64,000 nt of DNA from Chrysaora quinquecirrha (Eukaryota; Cnidaria; Scyphozoa; Semaeostomeae; Pelagiidae), in assembly GCA_014526335.1 (NCBI GenBank), contig JACTAT010000006.1:5466548-5530547 (forward strand), in the 5' to 3' direction. Below, piece by piece: positions 10,831 through 21,893 of the stretch. Position 1 is the stretch's first letter. Each line of letters starts with the position of its first letter. The notes under the pieces were generated by a model. The model was not told the DNA's origin. It made no database searches and saw only the letters and a program-made list of their open reading frames with translations. The position numbers and the translations under genes were made by a program.

Positions 10831-13651
10831 CGTCTGTTTTTTGAAATGCCTCATTAGTCTAGCCTTATTCAGAAACTATGAACAGAGATTTCAAAACGTC
10901 ATTAGAATTTTTTTCTGTATATGCTTGGTGCTTGATTGTTGAAATAGTATTGACTTGATCTTGATCTTGCGGACTTCCATAGCTCCTTACCTCTACATGT
11001 TGGGGAGATGTTTGACAAAATAATTTTGTAACTGCTGATGAAGTTTTGCCATCTGAAACGTGAACATTAGGTGTTTTAGTTCATGCTTCATAATAGCTTC
11101 AGTGCTGTTCTGGACTAAACAGTGATAAGTCTGAAGCAAAAGATGAGCATCAGCATCCTCTCGATCTTTGCCAATGTGACCTCTCTCCCTAATAATATTT
11201 CCCTCCAACTCTTAAAGTATGTGGAGCTACTCTTCATCAACAGTGGATGGTTTAGAGCTTTGTCTACAGTGTTCCTAGATCTGATTTTGGCCCTGTTTTA
11301 TGCAGCTGTTCAGACTCTTGCAACACACTAGCTAATATTTTCTCCATGGCAAATACATGCTTTTGGGTATTCTAATCCCTTTTGAAAAACTTATTTCAAG
11401 AATTTGGCCACACATAACCAGCCTCTGATAAGTGTACCTTGTATGTTGATAGAAGTGTTGTTAACAGACAAAATGTTGTTACTGATATGTTGTGTTGATG
11501 CTTGTAAACAATTCTCTGTTTTGGAAGTCACTAGACCAATTATTGCTGCTTTTCTGGAAGTGTTACAAATAATTGACATTGACGAATTTTCTGGTGAAGA
11601 TATAATGACAGCTGCTGTATGTGATGGATAACCACATCCACAAAGTATGGAGTCGCTTTGGGGTAAAAAATATGGCAGGACAGGAGCTTATGGCTTGTGA
11701 AGACACTCATAAGAGGCGGCATTGTACAGTTCTTTTTCAATTCTCAGCAATGCCTTCTAGAGTCGATTGTACTGAGCAAAATTTAGGCTTGTCGCCCTAA
11801 ATTCAAATGAAATGTGTGTATTATAAATATATAAAGATATTTTTTTCTACAGAATGGCATTTCCAGCACTTTCTTCAAGGAGATACTCCCACAACGAAAA
11901 TGGAGATTGCTGGATAGTGTGCTCCCTTATACAATCAAAGAAACTTGGACCTATGACTTTTGATGTATACCTTGCACAACTCAAGAAACAACACCCACCA
12001 ATACTTTGATGGAAAGATTTTAAAAAGTTGACCTTGAAGGAAGAAAATTGTCATTGAAGACAAAACCACCAAACATGAGTAGTTATGTGAAATTATTGCT
12101 AATAATTACCCACGGTTGCATAAATATGGAGGATTCACTGTCCATCACAAAAACTGGCAGGCAAAATTGCCCACTTTTCAAGATCAATGCCAAGTGATAT
12201 AATGTCAAAAATATCAAGCAGTCATGCTTGCATGTATGTCAGACATCTGCAGCAAGACGTAGCTGTAACCCTTGTGAAGGTATGAATGATTCATCAAACT
12301 TACTAATATTATGAATTAAAGCTGTTAGCATATTTAAGTGAAGTGCTGCTTGTTGATCTGACAGCTGACAGATTTTTGAAAATACCTTTGGCTTGAGCCC
12401 AGAAAATTTGCATTGCTTCATAAATGATATAAGAAACATTAGTTTAAGCAATTAACTCATTATTATAATAATAAATAAGTAGTTTCATATATTATAGAAA
12501 CATGTCTGTTCCCAAACTAAAACATCCGGTTTTTAGCACTAACTGCAAGCACTACTCCTTATAATTATCAACATATATATTATTAATAACTCATACCCCT
12601 AGCTGGGGCATGCTAGAAAATTAAAGAAAAAAATAAGCTTATTATGTCTCAATAATGTCATTTTAAAGGTATTTAAGAATATTTTATTACTAGTAGCAGT
12701 AACTTAACGGAATAATTATACTTTTAACAAAAATATACACATTGTATTACAGTCATGAAGATGCAGGAATTTTTTTTTCCTTTTTGTATATACTTTCCAA
12801 CAGGCTAAATTTTAACTGTTTTAGAAATTTCCATTTCAGAGAAAGAAAGGACATGAAGGACCCACTGTAAAGAAATGCTAGTTTTTGATTTTCAGGAACA
12901 CACATCCACAAAGCAAAGGTAGACCCTGAAGGGAACTTTGAGAGTTGATCAAAAGCCTAGCAAAAATCCAGGATTACCCAGGGTTGTTTGAGGTTGGGAT
13001 TGACCCATGCCTCTAGGGTTGTGATTCGGTCAGGGACACTGACTTGAATTGTGTTATCCAGGATGTTGCACTACTTTTACAAACAAACTTCTGTAAAAAT
13101 ATGCCTCATGTCGCTAATTATAATAGTGAAACATTTCTTTTGTTTATTCAAATACAAAAATGGAACTTTATTGCAAAAGTTTTGTCACATTTAATTTGCC
13201 TTGTTAGCAATTTTAGATAATTTTGCAACATCTGGCTATTATTCTGATGATATAAAAAATCTGGTAATTGTATCTTAATTTTGCCTAATTTTATGTAACT
13301 ATATAAATGGAAGGTGAAATCTTATGTAACTCTATTGAAATTTTTTGAAATTATTGAAATTTTTTGTAAGTTTCTGTTGTGAAAGGAGATTGCATATACA
13401 GTAGATAGAAATTTATGCAGAACTCTTCACTTGACAGCAAACAATTTGGAAATATAGATAAGTTGCGGATTTACATCTTTTAAGAAAATTAAGTTATTCT
13501 CAAAGAAAAAACAAAACCTTTTGCCTCTGACTCTTAGTAAAAGTTACTTTCTCCCAGCAACGGTAATTCTGCAATGTCATAATAAGCCAATTCTAAAGCC
13601 AATGCCAATCCCAAAGATACCGCAAAGCATTTATTTTATTTTCCCAGTTTC
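10831..13651. other. unassigned AT-rich region
   Basis: No domain is recognisable. Short plus-strand frames at 11122-11331 and 11404-11631, and overlapping minus frames, have low-information translations. The stretch 11850-12230 reads in fragments (for example FDVYLAQLKKQHPP) that look like a decayed coding sequence of unknown type. Runs of A/T and short simple repeats are scattered from 12480 to 13500. Confidence 0.35.
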
Positions 13652-13740
13652 GAGGGGGGGTATAAAAGAGGGGTAGGTAGGTGTTTAAAAGAGGGAAGCA
13701 ATTATTGAAAAACTAAATTCTTTTATTTTGAAACAACAGA
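13652..13740. repeat. diverged direct repeat, copy 1
   Basis: A G-run followed by TAAAAGAGGG, a GTGTTTAAAAGAGGGA block and a T-rich end. The same ordered blocks recur in the same orientation at 15095-15170. Together they bracket about 1.35 kb that contains a Penelope-like fragment. Likely a dispersed repeat family; not an identified element. Confidence 0.55.
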
Positions 13741-14068
13741 TTTTTATCGTCATTCTTCATAAAGACATACAACATTGGAACTTTTATCACCAAATAAAGA
13801 ATTTATACATAATATCATTAATTTTCTTTTCGTTGTTGTATAGGTATAAATTGGATAATTCGAAAAAAACAAGTTTGTGCTGTGACTTAAAGTTTCATGC
13901 TTTATGCATTCATCCAACAGCAATGACTACTAATAGAGTATGGATATCCCTATTATTAGATGACAAATTGCGGTTGGATAACGGAATGCCTGTAGAGTTT
14001 GATTGTTACGACTGATTATTCTTAAAATCTAATAGATAGAGTTATATGTAAAAAAATTGCAGCCATTA

Positions 14069-14209
14069 ATATTAAAAATAAACAAACAATATACCGTGTA
14101 TAATATATGATTCACAAAGCTTTTTGTTCATATAGAACATCCTCAGGTGTAAAACCAGCTCTGTGAATCATATATTATACATAATTTATTGTTTGTTTGT
14201 TTTTAATAT
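14069..14209. repeat. hairpin with about 50-bp arms at the PLE 3' end
   Basis: Left arm 14069-14120 and right arm 14159-14209 are inverted copies (TATAATATATGATTCAC with its complement, and AACAAACAAT with its complement) around a 38-base loop. On the minus strand the loop holds CTGAGGA (14140-14146), a 5-bp stem TGTTC/GAACA, then AAAAA where a hammerhead would have GAAA. It therefore looks like a decayed hammerhead at the tail of the PLE that follows. Confidence 0.6.
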
Positions 14210-15010
14210 CAACAGATAGAGTTTATTTTCATGACGACATTTAGATATAAGCTCAGTTTTTTATTTAACATTTTGTCCTTGTCAGCTTAAATGATTTCCA
14301 TTTTTTCTGTGAGGCATAGGTTGCATTGTTTCTTCTTCTTGTTGTATACTTTGGCATTTCTTCTTATTGAACAACCAAAGTTTGAAGGGTTCTTTACAAT
14401 CTTTTAGCTTCCAAATGTAATTTGACAATTCAATGCTATTTTTGTACTTTCTATCAGTTAAGGATACCTTGAACGCATAATACCTTGTCTTGAATGGCCC
14501 TTCAGTAAAGCCAATGTAGTTGATTTCTTTGCTGTTGCTTGTAATTTTTGCGTTGTTAAAGATACTAGTTGTCAGGCAATTTTGTTCTTTAGGGCATTCG
14601 GTCTTTTTTGTGCAGCTACATCCATTGTTGTTGGTTTTGTTGCTTTCCCTGGGAATTTGCTGGTTGTGCTGGTTGATGATTGACTTAACGTTGCTCATGC
14701 AGCTGTAGCTAACTTTCATGTTGTTCTTGTTAAAGGCTTTGTGCAATCTATGTCTTGATGGAAAATGTTTGGCGATAAATTTTAGAAAGATCTTTCCTAT
14801 GTTCGTTTGGACATTCCTGCTGTAAGTTTGATTAAACCATATTATCTTGCGTTTTCGGCTTCTGTTTCTCTGCGTGCTTTGTAATTGGTTTTCATATGAG
14901 AGCTTGTCTTTGTATCCACTGCTTTGAAGTACATTCTGGTATAATGAAATAGCTTTGTTGAAATTTCTCCATTTGATGATAGTTTTGCAAGTCTCAAGTT
15001 TTATAGGTAT
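14210..15010 (-). mobile_element. Penelope-like element fragment, 5' truncated (minus strand)
   Basis: The minus strand holds the linker and GIY-YIG end of a PLE different from the other two in the window, with the hairpin at 14069-14209 as its tail. The reverse transcriptase is missing, so the insertion is truncated near 15010. The truncation point falls about 85 bases before the second copy of the G-rich direct repeat at 15095. Confidence 0.75.
14282..15005 (-). pseudogene. PLE linker and GIY-YIG endonuclease fragment
   Basis: From about 15005 downward the minus strand reads YQNVLQSSGYKDKLSYE, RKRKIIWFNQTYSRNVQTNI, GKIFLKFIAKHFPSRHRLHK, then the continuous 154-residue frame 14282-14746. 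That frame has SYSCMSNVKSIINQHN, a Cys cluster (GCSCTKKTECPKEQNCLT), NYIGFTEGPFKTRYYAF and SIELSNYIWKLKD. RKRxIIWFNxxYSxNVxTNIG and YIGxTEGxFKxRYxxH are hallmarks of one common PLE lineage. The His that normally follows RYY is replaced (RYYAFK). The upstream stretch continues without a good initiator, so the fragment starts inside the gene. Confidence 0.8.
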
Positions 15011-15094
15011 GAATTACACACATAGCTGATCCTAGAAGTTCTACTCCAGCTGTAGAGATGTATGATATAGATATCTCTATTAAACGACCCTGCC

Positions 15095-15170
15095 AGGGGG
15101 GGGGATTTAAAAGAGGGTGGTGTTTAGAAGAGGGAGGCATTTATTTGAGAACTTACAATATCTTTATTTT
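15095..15170. repeat. diverged direct repeat, copy 2
   Basis: Nine Gs, ATTTAAAAGAGGG, GGTGTTTAGAAGAGGGAGGC and a T-rich end, matching copy 1 at 13652-13740 in order and orientation. A relation by segment duplication or by insertion of a common repeat unit cannot be told apart here. Confidence 0.55.
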
Positions 15171-16732
15171 CGCTGTGCACAGACTGGATCTTGAGTTATG
15201 AGTCAATACATAAACATACACACTTGCATACACCTATATAAAATCAATCACACATGTAATAGCCAAAATATATTGCTGAGTGCTGGTAACTGATATTGAG
15301 AAAGGGACTTGCCAGGACGAGCTTGAATACTGTTGAAAGCCTCTTCAACCTGGATGCAGAGTTGAAGGGAACGAATAATAAAGTGATATCTTGACTCCAA
15401 ATGCATCCTGGTTTTCAAGCCGAAAGAAGTTCAATGGATAATCTGAAAAGATTTATCAAAGGTGCAGATCTTGTGTGTTGTAATCTTTCCTTATGTTTGA
15501 AACTGGAACAGACATTATGTCTATCGATCACATTACTGTCAATTTCAACAAAGCTCAGGGCATATTAAGATGTCCTATTGCATATGTATGCGGATGTGTT
15601 CTGGAGCTGCCGTCCACTTATAGCTCTTATGCAGATTTCCAAAGGCGAGCTCCCTGACGTTTTGTCACAGAAGACATGGAAAAATGATATAATCTAATCT
15701 TAGGATTTGAAATAAACATAATACCTTAACTGCAAATATCATAAACTTGCATTTTTGACAATTAAAACCAATTTTGCAAGAAACATATGGTACTTTTGAT
15801 ATAATGAATCCAGGGTCTATAAATAGCAAATGTACATGTTCGTTTTGCAATAAATGATTCTTTGATGCAATCTATGAAGTTGCTTTATGTTAGTGTGACA
15901 TAGTGTTGATCAGTATTGTATTAAACTAATGTTAAAAATATACAATTAAAATTTCAATTACAATTAAGGTGAGACGACAGTTCATGACAACTTTTTTGGT
16001 AGCTAACCCCAAAATATATGTCGAGACACTGTCTTGTAAAGACCATGCAGAGCTATGGTATTTTTGAAGACCCCAAATTTAATTTGGAAAAATTTCATGC
16101 CTCAGTTGTTTGCAGGAATCATCTCTACCATATCAACAAGGAAATATGCACCCTGGGATGATAAAATGTTATGTTACTGTTATGATGATTTTCTGTTATG
16201 TTCTGTTATTTTAGAAGTGCAGTCTTTGCTATGAAGGCATTGGCTTTACGATTTCTCCTGCTTTTTTGTAAAGATTCCTCCTAAAATTGTAAAATTATTG
16301 AAACATGAATTGTCTGTTACTTTTTATTGAACTGTCTGTTGGTGATCTATTTTTGTCTTGCTAGTTTCTTGAAGTTATATAAAATTCTCAAATTAACTTT
16401 TTTCTAAGAATTTCAAATTTTATTTCAAGGTTTCTGACTTTTTTTACACTACCTGTATGGTGTTTGTCCTTAGAAGGTTGCCAGAATTCAGGGAACCTTC
16501 TTGTCCTACCATATCTTGCAGTCCTTTTATCCAAACTTGATTTCGAGTCATGCTTCTCTCTGTGTGCATTCTGCGACCTTCAAGGGATAATAATCAACAA
16601 ACCTGATCAGCTTATGATTTATTATGACACAATTATAATACCTCTGGGACTTTATATTGAAGCCTAGCTATTGTGTTCAATTGTAAGGCTCTCGTCAGTT
16701 CTTCTTTCTGGATTTACGCTGTGCATGGAGCC
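15171..16732. other. no recognisable gene
   Basis: AT-rich; short open frames on both strands (15665-15850, 16464-16667) give no domain. Nothing that I can support. Confidence 0.35.
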
Positions 16733-17040
16733 CTAGATAAGATGCTCAGATACCTTGCAGTTATCTGCCAAAAAGAAACCATAAATGTGTCTGCAGGCAC
16801 AATTTGGGTTTTGCAACACATTCTCCTTGATTAGCAAATGAAGCTCACCATCCGTGATATCAGTGTAAGTTTCCCCGAGGCTTAATCCAAATGTTTTTAG
16901 CCTGCGTTTTTCAATACTTTGACTCACAGATATTGTTTTTGCAAGAGAAATTGAAAAGTTGTTTTCTAAAAAGCATTCAAATTGTGGTTTACCAATGATA
17001 AATGCAGGTCATCCTTTAAGACGATTTCTCTGCTTTGGCG
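16733..17040 (-). pseudogene. helix-turn-helix fragment of an integrase-like gene
   Basis: Read on the minus strand from about 17040: GKPQFECFLENNFSISLAKT, then VSQSIEKRRLKTFGLSLGET and YTDITDGELHLLIKE, followed by a segment with NPNCACRHIYGFFLA. A hydrophobic linker after GxP, ENxFS, RR-LxxFGLS, YxxIxDxEL and a fPxCgyR-G-L motif is the N-terminal pattern of a metazoan group of transposase/integrase-like genes with a DDE core further on. No DDE core is present. Stops flank it at 17005 and 17036. I do not know the family's accepted name, and the function is inferred only from that resemblance. Confidence 0.45.
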
Positions 17041-18189
17041 CTTTGTATTTGTTGGAAATTGAATCTTCAAAAAGTCTTTTGGTTATATCAGCAGCTCATT
17101 GAATAATTTCAGTTAACCTTGCATCAATTACGTATAATTCATTGCAGCACAGACCAAAATTTAGTAAATTTTTTACTCTAAAATCTAAGTTGTCAAAAAC
17201 GTGCGATATACTTGATTGAAATGGCTTTGCAAACTTGTTCCTGTAAAAGAACAGCCAATTTGCTTGGCGACAACATGCTTATTTATCAGTATTATAGCAA
17301 ACCAACTGGAACAGATTTTATACATAATTTATATATCTTAGATGCAGCTGTGCAACCTGAAAACGAGATTACACTGAGGTGTCTTTGATGCAGCGGGGGA
17401 AAGTGCAAAGTGAAAATTATATAACGACATCACCTCTTTGATGCAGTGGGCAGAGTGAATACTAGACCTTGTATAAAGTTACCATACTGGACAATTATCC
17501 TTAATCAACCCCTGGGTAACTTGAAATTTCAAATCACTTATACAAATTATGTTGAAATTGACATTACATTTCTATTTTATGTCCAAACATTAACCAACGA
17601 ATAAAAAATAATTTACCAATAAATAATTCTTTGCAAGAAAGATAACTCGTACCACTAAATGTTTAAACTGAGATTAATGTATCATTCTTTGTTTGCAAAA
17701 TTCTAAGTAATGCGAGTATTGTTTGATGAGATATTTGATGAGATATGTTTGATGAGATATGGTAAATTTCCCTTCTGGTTACACTTATTGCATTTCCTGC
17801 TCTTGGGGTTCTCAAAAAATGTCCTTTCAGAATGTCAGCTTGGAGCAGTGCTGATTTTAATAAGATATTTTTCCACAGTTGTCTAGCACACCCCTTGGTA
17901 TTCACATGAAAATGATATTATGTTACCAAAAGTTGAAAAAGAGATTACAACGCCAGGCATCGTCACAAGTGATAACCCACTGCTGTGACAGATTTTTACC
18001 CTGACACAACTCCATAAAAAGGCTCTTTATAGAAAAGTTTGCAACAAATGTTGTAGATATGTTTGTGTTTCGTCAATCAAAAAAACAGATACCAGAAATG
18101 GCTTAAAACAACAAATATGAAAACAACAGATTGCCTTTTCCTTTGTAGGCAAAAAGGATGTGGGAAAGAATTTCGTAATGATGGCATGA
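17041..18189. other. no recognisable gene
   Basis: AT-rich sequence with a short tandem of TTTGATGAGATAT at about 17723-17760 (three near-copies). No ORF with a recognisable domain. The last 80 bases may be the decayed N-terminus of the transposase pseudogene that follows. Confidence 0.35.
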
Positions 18190-18270
18190 CAAGAATAGAT
18201 CATGAGAAATTAGAGACAAACTGACAGAAGCTGAATATTTCACCATTCTTGCAGATGAGTTTAAAGATAT

Positions 18271-18605
18271 TAGTGCGCAAGCTTAGAGTCATTTATCATG
18301 GAAATCGTGCATTTTATGATACCAACATCAATGACACACATGTAGAGTTGAACATGATAAAAAAATAGGGTCGGAACTCCAATTGCCCCTAAAGCTATTT
18401 TTAGACCTAAATACTCAAACCCAGTCCTTAATAAGAAAACTATCAATATACACATTATTAAGCATGCCAGCTTCCTAAAAAACAACAGATTCATGATCAG
18501 CGTCATCAGTTTTGTTTATATAAACAAAAATATTTTTATTATAGGCCTTCTACAAAAATTACCTATGATGTCATTTTCAAAATATGGCAAAAAATAAAGA
18601 TTGAT
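18271..18605 (+). repeat. left inverted arm of element A
   Basis: Inverted counterpart of 19560-19909, with a few indels. Contains TGATGTCA at about 18567 where the right arm has TGACGTCA twice. A 78-codon minus frame (18270-18506) lies inside it and is an artefact. Confidence 0.75.
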
Positions 18606-19559
18606 GGCACATTTTTTCAGAAGCCAATCCCGGCACAACCACAATTTTTTAAGACAGAACACAAAATAAGATATAAAAAATTGATCTGGGGAGAGGGTGG
18701 AGCCCCAATAATGAATTTCATTGTACCTCTTTTTCCTATTGTTAAATAATTTCCTGCAATATGTCTATGGAATGTCTTTTTCTTTCAAATACTTTTAAGA
18801 AAACAGTACATTGTTTAAATATTTTATTGCTTCCGGTTTTATATAAAAAATTCTCCACCAGAAACAAAAGAACAATGAAGAATGTGGGGAATGTGAAAAA
18901 ATTTGTTTATTGTTGTATAGAATCCAAAACACAAGCAAACGTTTTTGTGATTTCTTAAATGTGAAAGATGTACGTAGCTAGTTATGTCAAAAAAACGCTT
19001 CGCATTTTTTATAGAAAGTCAATTTGAAATGAAACAGGCTAAAGGCACAAGTTGGGAGCTTTGTTTCATTTGCCAAGAAGAAAAGTCCGAATCACTAATT
19101 TGCCCTGATATGAAGGTCGACTAGAAAATTGGCTATATGTTGTCTGTGTTTGACATTGCAGTGTAGAGATTTGAGCAAAGAGTCATCCATTTCAGTCTAC
19201 CAGCTCCACAGGAGTGTGATTGCAGGACCGAATTAAGGCACTTTTTCTCCAAGCTGAGATAAAATTGTGAAAATCATTGTCTTGCTAATTTAGATTTTTG
19301 GGACATGTAATCTGTATTGAAGAAATCTGAAAGGGGTTCGAAACATCTTTTCAATGTGTTTTTTGAGAAATTAGCAAGATTATCTGTAGTTTAGATTTTG
19401 ATAAATATCTCAGCAAACGTGTCTACTTTTTGGTGCAAACAGTATGTTAATTATTCTTCTTCATTTGTTTGTGTTAAGCGGAATTTGGAGTTCGGATCTC
19501 GTCATATCATAACCATTTGTGATTTCGTTTAAATCACTTTCTGAAAAATGTATTTAATT

Positions 19560-19909
19560 ATCAGTTTGTGCCATTTTTTACAACTTCTATGACGTCATCA
19601 AAATTATGACGTCAGAGCTATTTTTTTAGAAGGCCTATTATAAAAATATTTTTGTTGATATTAACTGAATTGATGACGATGATCAAGAATCTGTTGTTTT
19701 TAGGAAGCTGGCGTGCTTAATTATGTGTAATTCGATAGTATTCTCATGGAGGACTGGGACCAAGTATTTAGGTCTTAAAATAGCATTTAGGGGCAAATTT
19801 CGATTGGGGTTCTATCCTTATTTTCTTCAGCATGTTCAACTCTATATGTGTGCCAAGTTTTATGTTGGTATCATAAACTGCAGGATTGTAACGCTAAGCT
19901 GCCTCACTA
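19560..19909 (-). repeat. right inverted arm of element A
   Basis: Carries two TGACGTCA palindromes 17 bases apart (19590-19597, 19607-19614). The 82-codon plus frame 19723-19971 runs across the arm and the host junction and is not a gene. Confidence 0.75.
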
Positions 19910-21015
19910 TATGGCAAAGAGAGCTGGTTGCCACTGCCATTCAGTATTGCTATCAAAACATGGTCCATTAGGAATTCATCAGGATTGCTGAAGCACAAGG
20001 ACTAGATGCAGATGGTCTAGCGGAAACTATTATCAAAAGCCTGAGAAAGGTAGAGGCTCAAACAAGGAAGTGTGTTGGTCAGGGCTATGATGGTTTTACA
20101 GTAGTGACTGGTCACTTGAATAGTGTTCAGCAGAAAATCCCTGCAAAAACCACCACATGGCATATTATGTTCACTGTCTCTCTCACAGACTGAATCTGGT
20201 GATTGTTGCTGTTTAAAGTATCAGCTGTGTAGATAAGATGATTTCGCTGTTTAAAACCATTCATGCATTAATCACTTCCAGCACTGTTCATGTCAGATGA
20301 AAAGCAAAACAAAAAAACCTTTGAAAGTTGTAGATGTTTCAGACACTAGATAAGCTTCCCAACCAAAACAGTTTGGCACTGTATACCAACGACTGCCTGT
20401 CATTTATAAAGTGCTGTGTGAGATTTTTGAAGATGAAAGGAGCTCAGGTTGTTGAAGCAACTGGCCTCAAACTGCAAATTGATTGTCGTTTTGTATGCTA
20501 ACTTGTTGCCATCAGATATAATTTAAAGAAAGCAAATTATGCATCCAATATCTAACATAAACCCAGGAATGATCTATCTGTGGCCATAGATATTATTAAT
20601 ACTCCAAAAGAAGAGGAAAATGCCTGCCAAATGAGAGAAGGTTGCAAAGAGTTATGGGATGCTGCAGAAGAGTGGTTACATGAATTGGTATTGCCAAAGA
20701 GGTCAAGGCCAACGAGGCGCAGCGCAGCACCAACCAGTCTAAGAGATTTCGTAGTGGAGTCAAAGATTAAGGGAGAAAGTGAAGAATATGGCTTTGATGT
20801 ATTTGCTCAGGAAGTCTTTGAAATCGTTGACAAAATTACGATAGAGATTGAGAAGAGATTCGGCACTAGGAATATAACTATAATGCAAGGAATAACATCG
20901 CTGTGCCAAATACCTCTTTACTTTCTTAATGAGGAAATATTAACAGCCTTATTTCAAGTTTCAATTTCCAATGTTTAAATAACTTTTGTGTTCTACTTGC
21001 ATGATAGGGTTGGTA

Positions 21016-21523
21016 CCCTATCTTTACTGGGGGGTGTTTGTACCCCTCACTTACAAACCATCTAACGTAGCATGAAAACGGAGGTCTTTTTAAGGACAAA
21101 ACTTGCTGACCATGACTAAATATTAATACTCTACATTATGACATAAAATGTCCATTTTTGGAAGGCAGTCACAAATGAATTCACATTTCTATCCAACCAG
21201 AACGATACATGCAGCAATCAAGGGCTTTCATTTGATAGATAATTTGTTTACTTTCTTTCCTATTTTTTAAATATTATATGTATGATGTCATACATCTTTA
21301 TGACTTCATAATTCTTAAAATTTTGGTAAAAATATTTTAAAAATGCTTTTTGCGAAAAGAGCACGCCCTAAGCAACAAGAGAATACCCATTGACTTTGAG
21401 CGTACCCAACACGAAGTAAAAACTGTTGATATTTGGAAAAATTTTATCCAATTTCTTTAAAATTAGAGAGTATTGACTAGAATCGATCCGAAGTCGATCC
21501 GAAATACCCCAGTACAGATAGGG
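21016..21523 (-). mobile_element. 508-bp TTAA-type non-autonomous element, copy 1
   Basis: Inverted ends: CCCTATCTTTACTGGGG at the left and, at the right on the minus strand, CCCTATCTGTACTGGGG followed outward by TTAA (21524-21527). TTAA is not preserved at the left (TTGGTA). The interior is homologous in reverse orientation to 27650-28493, including the blocks around GATGTATGACATCATAC. TTAA target and CCC ends point to a piggyBac-like or Kolobok-like transposase as the mobiliser (inference). No coding sequence. Confidence 0.65.
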
Positions 21524-21527
21524 TTAA

Positions 21528-21893
21528 ACAAGGGTGTGTAAAGATAACTCTAGATTTGTAAGCATTTGGTACAATTAGCAAATATCATTCAGAATATTGC
21601 CTGGCCAAAGTTGTGAGTAGACCAAATAGTGTTAATTGTAAATGTAGGCAATTTATGACCGATTAACTAAACATGAAACAAAAGGATATTCAAGAGTAGC
21701 AACCATTACAAATTAACAAAACACAGATAAAGTCCTTGTCGAATTTATTAATAACATAGATAAGTTGACACCATTTAAAAATAACAAGCCTACCAGCTTA
21801 ATTGACTTTTAACTCATTTCATAAATTTATATTAAAAAAGAACAAAAACATCATCCAAAAGGCAGGAAGCAACAGAAATCCCAAAATAGTGAC
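21528..21893 (-). repeat. segment shared in inverted orientation with 27281-27645
   Basis: The reverse complement of this segment matches 27281-27645 nearly base by base (for example GGTAGGCTTGTT, TTTGTTAATTTGTAATGG, TGGATGATGTTTTTGTT). In both places it lies directly outside the TTAA of the neighbouring element, so the pair of pieces moved or was duplicated as one unit. On the plus strand here a decayed coding reading is visible (LTPFKNNKPTSLIDF; in the other copy INNKPTSLVEFNSFH), so it could be the remnant of a transposase gene; not identified. Confidence 0.65.

Larger units (their letters stand above)
18271..19909. mobile_element. 1.64-kb non-autonomous element with about 330-bp inverted repeats (element A)
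   Basis: Starts TAGTGCGCAA and ends CTCACTA, with TAT duplicated at 18268-18270 and 19910-19912. Removing the element and one TAT joins the two halves of the hAT reading frame exactly (GATAT then GGCAAAGAGAG), which is strong positional evidence. Arms of roughly 330 bp (to about 18605 and from about 19560) are inverted copies with the blocks ATGATACCAACAT, GTTGAACATG, AGGAAGCTGGC-like and ATAATAAAAATATTTTTGTT. The interior has no transposase. TIR start TAGYG with 3-bp duplications is shared with element B at 44306-47011. Confidence 0.85.
18190..20978 (+). pseudogene. hAT-like (DUF4371-type) transposase, split by an insertion
   Basis: The gene begins in view with LTEAEYFTILADEFKD (about 18218-18267), is interrupted by the element at 18271-19909, and resumes at 19910 with KRELVATAIQYCYQNM, EFIRIAEAQGLDADGLAET, CVGQGYDGFTVVTGHLNSVQ and a decayed stretch. 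The 132-residue frame 20580-20978 then gives LPKRSRPTRR and an EIVDKITIEIEKRFG segment. ADExxD, the GQGYDG motif and the LDxIIxELxxRF-like end are landmarks of DUF4371/hAT-related transposases (ZMYM1-like). The acidic residues of the DDE set can be seen in ADEF. Many stops after 20150 show that it was dead independently of the insertion. TSD and terminal repeats of the hAT element itself were not found. Confidence 0.65.

Noticed and set aside
10831..13651. A host exon cluster
   Set aside because: No frame longer than about 75 codons, no splice-consistent conserved peptide and no domain.
19723..19971. 82-codon plus ORF
   Set aside because: Runs across the right arm of element A into the hAT pseudogene.
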